A stretch of DNA of 64,000 nt from assembly GCF_004209755.1 (NCBI RefSeq), contig NZ_CP035913.1, positions 1,550,001 through 1,614,000 on the forward strand, in the 5' to 3' direction. Of this stretch, positions 60,929 through 64,000 are shown in pieces (positions within the stretch are counted from its first letter, which is position 1; the number at the start of each line of letters is the position of its first letter). A program made the position numbers and the translations under genes. The stretch comes from Pseudoduganella lutea (GTDB taxonomy: Bacteria > Pseudomonadota > Gammaproteobacteria > Burkholderiales > Burkholderiaceae_D). Under the pieces are notes generated by a model. The model ran no database searches. It saw nothing but the letters and a program-made list of their open reading frames with translations, and had not been told where the DNA came from.

Positions 60929-61780
60929 ATGAACAAGTTTTCCGCTTTCGCTGAAACCGTCGCGCCCGCTCCTTCGACGAATATCCTACCCGGCCATGCC
61001 GCGCGCCGGCCTGCGCTGCGCGCCGCCATCGTCCTCGGGTGCGCACTCGCGGCATCGGGTGCGGCAACGACCGTGCACGCCGACGAAGCGGAATCGGACA
61101 GGTTCGCTGCAAGCCGCCCATCCAGCGTGACCGTCAGCGTTACCAACCTCACGCATGCCACCTGGTTCGCGCCGATCCTGGTGGCCGCGCATCACGCGGG
61201 TTTCACCGGCTTCAGCGAAGGCAAGCCGGCATCGCCGGCATTGCAGGCCCTGGCGGAAATCGGCGATATCGCGCCGCTCGCCGAAACGCTGCCGGCCGGA
61301 TCGGCCGCCGTGCTCAATCCCGCCGGCGGCCCGCTCAAGCCGGGCGGCACCACCACGGTGGCCCTGCCCAACCGCAAGGGCGCAAGCAATACCCACTTGT
61401 CCATCCTCGCGATGCTGGTGCCCACCAACGATGGCTTTACCGCCTTGAACAGCATCGCGATCCCGACCATGCCGGGCAAGTACGTGTACACGCTCGGCGC
61501 CTATGACGCCGGCACGGAAGCCAACGACGAAGCGCGGGCAAGCGCCGCCGGTGTCGGCCAGCCAGGCATGGGCCTGCCGCCGTTCCTCAACGATGCCGAT
61601 GGCAACCTCGCACCGGACATCTACCCCGACGCGCCCGGCTTTGCCCACGCCAGGCCGGAAGGCTATGTGCATGGGCACCGCGGCATCGTGGGTGGCCCGG
61701 CCGGCGGCGACAGCGCGCTGGACCACGTCAGTTACCGGTGGATGAACCCGGTGGCACGCGTGACGCTCACCGTGAAATAA
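60929..61780 (+). CDS. Spondin-domain secreted protein
   Basis: A 283-residue exported protein. A long charged N-terminus and a hydrophobic signal stretch (AAIVLGCALAASGAATTVHA) lead to a spondin_N-like domain: VTVSVTNLTHATWFAPILVA, then GFTGFSEGKPASPALQALAE, LPNRKGASNTHLSILAMLVP and YVYTLGAYDAGTEANDEA. Bacterial spondin-domain proteins often occur with extracytoplasmic sigma factors. AAAGGA before the ATG at 60929 supports this start over one 15 bases upstream. A candidate SigF promoter precedes it, so it is likely the effector of the upstream sigma system. Confidence 0.88.
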   Translation: MNKFSAFAETVAPAPSTNILPGHAARRPALRAAIVLGCALAASGAATTVHADEAESDRFAASRPSSVTVSVTNLTHATWFAPILVAAHHAGFTGFSEGKPASPALQALAEIGDIAPLAETLPAGSAAVLNPAGGPLKPGGTTTVALPNRKGASNTHLSILAMLVPTNDGFTALNSIAIPTMPGKYVYTLGAYDAGTEANDEARASAAGVGQPGMGLPPFLNDADGNLAPDIYPDAPGFAHARPEGYVHGHRGIVGGPAGGDSALDHVSYRWMNPVARVTLTVK

Positions 61781-61793
61781 GCCAGGAGGCAAA

Positions 61794-61821
61794 GCGGGTA
61801 CCCGGATGACCGGGTACCCGC
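61794..61821. other. Perfect 12-bp hairpin after the spondin-domain gene
   Basis: GCGGGTACCCGG (61794-61805) pairs exactly with CCGGGTACCCGC (61810-61821) around ATGA. Each arm is itself almost palindromic. No T run follows, so it may protect the 3' end or act as a weak terminator. Confidence 0.6.
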
Positions 61822-61987
61822 ACAGGCAGACATCGGGTGGAAAACAGGAGGCGGAGCGGGGAGGTTCGCCGCACTTGCGACATCGCGGGAGCGCAATGCG
61901 CTGCGGCCCGACCGTGGTGGCGCGAGCCGCACACGTTCAGGCCGGGCGCGGCCAGTCAGCCGCGCCCTGGTCATGCAATGGCTGGAC

Positions 61988-62359
61988 TCAGAAGGTGAAC
62001 ACGGCGTACCCATCCGACACGGCCCGCGCGATGCTCGGCAAGCCGGAAGTCCCCGGCACGCCGTTATCGGTCAACAGATCGAGCCCGGTTTTCTCCACTT
62101 CCCCACGCGCGCCGAACACGTCGGCGCAACCGCACGAAACACTCACCACCCTGCCCTCGACCGCCTTGTACAGTGCGTGGACGGGGTGCGCGGGATTGGC
62201 CAGCACGCCCGGCCAGCGGGTGCCCGTACCCTGGAAATAAATGCCCACTTCGGTGTCCTGCTGCTGGAAATCGTACGCGGCGGCCAGGCCGTTGAACATG
62301 CGGCCCAGCGCTTCTTCGCCAGCGTTCGGGTCGGACAGGATGATGACGACAGCTTTCAT
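61988..62359 (-). CDS. DsrE/DsrF-like small protein
   Basis: A 123-residue cytoplasmic protein of the DsrE-like fold. MKAVVIILSDPNAGEEALGR at the start, then GIYFQGTGTRWPGVLANPAH, and CGCADVFGAR with a Cys-Gly-Cys (about 76-78) that could take sulphur. The ending PSIARAVSDGYAVFTF is typical. Members handle sulphur relay or unknown tasks. It converges with the spondin-domain gene and stands just after the LysR gene on the same strand, though not clearly in an operon (116-base gap). Confidence 0.8.
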   Translation of the reverse strand: MKAVVIILSDPNAGEEALGRMFNGLAAAYDFQQQDTEVGIYFQGTGTRWPGVLANPAHPVHALYKAVEGRVVSVSCGCADVFGARGEVEKTGLDLLTDNGVPGTSGLPSIARAVSDGYAVFTF

Positions 62360-62475
62360 GGTGGCTCCTTTCGATGTCCGCCGCAGGATGCAGCGGATGA
62401 GGCATTCTAGGAACCAGCGCGTCGTGGAAAAAGCGTGCGGCCGTCAATACAGCATTGCGCCGGGAGAAACGCCGC

Positions 62476-63375
62476 TCATTGCAGGTATTGGTGCCCCCGC
62501 AAATGCTCCGCCAGCACGTCGATGAACTTGCGCACCTTCGATGAACCGAACTTGCTTTCCCGGTGCACGAGGTGCACGGGCCACGGCGCTTCTTCGTGCT
62601 CGTCGAGGATAATCCGCAAACGCCCTGCGGCGACTTCTTCGGCCACCTGGTACGACAGCAGCCGGCAGATGCCCAGCCCGGCGATGGCCGCGTCGATGGC
62701 CGCGTCGTTGCTCGATACCGTAAGGCGGGGCCGCAGGCGCACGAGCGTGGGGTCTTCGGCGGCGCCGAACTTCCACTCCACGCGCGGCGAGATGCCGGTG
62801 GCGGCGATGACCGTGTGACGCTGGAGGTCCGCCGGATGCGACGGCATGCCGTGGCGCGCCAGATAATTCGGCGCGGCGCACAGCACGCGGCGCACCTGGC
62901 CCACGCGCAGCGCCTTCAGGCTGGAATCGGGCAAATGGCCGATGCGCACCGCCACGTCGATGCCTTCGTCCACCAGGTTGACGATGCGGTCCAGGAACAG
63001 GGCCGACACGTCCACCCCGGGGTACTCGTCCAGGTAGCGCACGATGCAGGGCATCACGAACTTCTTGCCGAACAATACGGGCGCCGTCACCGACAGGTTG
63101 CCCTTCGGCGCGGCATTCACGCCGGCCGCCGCCTCGTTCGCCTCCTCGATGCTGGCCAGGATGGCGCGCGTGTCGTCCAGGTAGCGCTGGCCCGCCTCCG
63201 TGAGCCGCACGTTGCGGGTGGTGCGCAGCAGCAGCCGCACGCCCAACTGCTCCTCCAGCCCGGCAATAGCGCGCGTGACGGCGGCTGGCGACAGATTGAG
63301 GCGACGCGCGGCCGCGGCAAAGCCCTCCTCCTCGCCGACCGCCACGAACACGTTCATCAGGTGAATCTGGTCCAC
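62476..63375 (-). CDS. LysR-family transcriptional regulator
   Basis: A 299-residue regulator. Its winged helix reads MDQIHLMNVFVAVGEEEGFA, then AARRLNLSPAAVTRAIAGLE and GVRLLLRTTRNVRLTEAGQR. The effector domain (FGKKFVMPCIVRYLDEYPGV, FRSSL-like ligand region) follows. A GTG at 63375 with GGAGA at good spacing is the natural start; the open frame to 63840 runs over the divergent gene and is not used. It is divergent from the PNPOx-family gene (139-base gap) and probably regulates it. Confidence 0.93.
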   Translation of the reverse strand: MDQIHLMNVFVAVGEEEGFAAAARRLNLSPAAVTRAIAGLEEQLGVRLLLRTTRNVRLTEAGQRYLDDTRAILASIEEANEAAAGVNAAPKGNLSVTAPVLFGKKFVMPCIVRYLDEYPGVDVSALFLDRIVNLVDEGIDVAVRIGHLPDSSLKALRVGQVRRVLCAAPNYLARHGMPSHPADLQRHTVIAATGISPRVEWKFGAAEDPTLVRLRPRLTVSSNDAAIDAAIAGLGICRLLSYQVAEEVAAGRLRIILDEHEEAPWPVHLVHRESKFGSSKVRKFIDVLAEHLRGHQYLQ

Positions 63376-63514
63376 GCATTTCTCCCCGCGAAATGATGTC
63401 TTGCGCCGGATGGCGATTCCACCGTTGCTGATTATTTCGCAGAATGACGTCATCGGCAATTCAATCGCCGCATTCCTGCATACGCCGGAATGCCGGCACC
63501 ACCGGGAGAACAAG

Positions 63515-64000
63515 ATGAGCGACATGGCCTTCCATGATGGCGAGCGCAAGGTGCAGGCGCTGGCCGGCGAGACCGCCATCGCCAACCGCAACGTCGCGAT
63601 GCTGTCGGACACCGTCATCGGCGGCGCCCGGCCCTTCATCGCGAAGCAGTCCATGGCGGTGCTGGCGAGCACCGATGCCGAAGGCGCCATGTGGGCGTCG
63701 GTGGTGTTCGGCGAACCCGGCTTCCTGCACACGCACGATGGCCGGTCGATCACGATCGACGTGGCGCGGGAGGACCGCGATGCCGCCGATCCAATCTGGC
63801 ACAACATGACCGCCGGCGCCGACGTGGGCATGCTGTTCATCGAACTGAGCTCGCGCCGGCGCTACCGCGTGAACGGCACCGTGCTGCGCATCGATGCGCG
63901 CGGCGCCGAAGTGGCGATCCACGAGGCTTATCCGAACTGCCCGAAATACATCCAGCGCCGGCAACTGCACCAGTTGGAGGAGCCAAGGCGGCCCGCGCGC
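63515..64000 (+). CDS. Pyridoxamine 5'-phosphate oxidase-family protein, 3' end cut by the window
   Basis: The first 162 codons of a flavin-binding split-barrel protein: MSDMAFHDGERKVQALAGET, then FIAKQSMAVLASTDAEGAMW, FGEPGFLHTHDGRSITIDV and YPNCPKYIQRRQLHQLEE. This resembles the N-terminal domain of a group often joined to a ferredoxin-reductase domain, so the full gene may be longer. GGGAGAA precedes the ATG at 63515. It is divergent from the LysR gene. Substrate unknown. Confidence 0.88.
   Translation, partial: MSDMAFHDGERKVQALAGETAIANRNVAMLSDTVIGGARPFIAKQSMAVLASTDAEGAMWASVVFGEPGFLHTHDGRSITIDVAREDRDAADPIWHNMTAGADVGMLFIELSSRRRYRVNGTVLRIDARGAEVAIHEAYPNCPKYIQRRQLHQLEEPRRPAR

Overview
The window is GC-rich, gene-dense chromosomal DNA from a betaproteobacterium. 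It most likely belongs to Oxalobacteraceae (Massilia/Telluria/Duganella group). This rests on the overall protein similarity of its housekeeping genes (alaS, glnS, sbcB, pyrF, gluQRS), a PEP-CTERM secreted protein, many two-component and c-di-GMP proteins, and intergenic palindromes of the GGGGTCAGACCCC / GGGGACGTACCCC / GTGTCAGACAC type. I have no taxonomic marker gene, so the genus is inference. I see no tRNA, rRNA or CRISPR array.

Layout. 1-5.1 kb: 5' two thirds of alaS, a glycerophosphodiesterase, a small helical protein, and a divergent MFS exporter / LysR regulator pair. 5.2-8.2 kb: a tight leftward operon of a short J-domain protein and four unrecognised proteins. 8.4-12.2 kb: glnS and a CHASE-domain sensor kinase. 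12.3-14.2 kb: two paralogous GRDP-like (glycine-rich domain-containing protein-like) genes. Their conserved N-terminal domain is followed by tandem AWSG (10 copies) or AYSGR (11 copies) repeats and a shared YTxRPRL tail. This is the most unusual coding feature here. 14.2-20.6 kb: small regulator, SDR protein, ferredoxin-reductase, MFS, HPF-like protein, metal-receptor protein and a diguanylate cyclase. 20.6-22.5 kb: an AT-richer patch with an RsbRD-type sensor kinase and a decayed IS5-family transposase start. 22.5-32.1 kb: DUF5610 protein, exonuclease I, pyrF, a LemA-TPM-TPM operon, a gene-poor stretch with two terminators and iteron-like repeats, then VanZ, TraB/GumN and M20 dipeptidase genes. 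32.3-42.4 kb: hybrid kinase, luciferase-like oxidoreductase, MFS, a DUF5009-like membrane protein, gluQRS, a PEP-CTERM protein, a hydrolase and a putative zincin.

42.4-45.9 kb: a three-gene, translationally coupled operon. A photoactive yellow protein homologue (Tyr42, Glu46 and Cys69 all at canonical positions) leads into a diguanylate cyclase and a GGDEF-EAL protein. The two enzymes share a duplicated N-terminal sensor domain. This looks like a light- or chromophore-linked c-di-GMP module. 46-51 kb: lipoprotein, GNAT, CAP-domain protein, an S24 repressor with an inverted-repeat operator and a coupled downstream gene, and an acyltransferase. 51-54.4 kb: a large secreted DUF4450-like (glycosidase-like) protein. 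54.8-56 kb: a lipoprotein and a chromosomal AAC(6')-I-type aminoglycoside acetyltransferase. 56-61.8 kb: an FeS subunit plus Tat-exported molybdopterin enzyme, an ECF sigma factor with its NrsF-type anti-sigma, and a spondin-domain gene preceded by a GTAACC-N16-CGAA element that fits SigF-type promoters. 62-64 kb: DsrE-like protein, LysR regulator, and a divergent PNPOx-family gene cut by the window end.

All functional calls come from reading the translated sequence. No database search was run. Starts were chosen by ribosome-binding site, domain start and operon overlap, and this often differs from the longest open frame.
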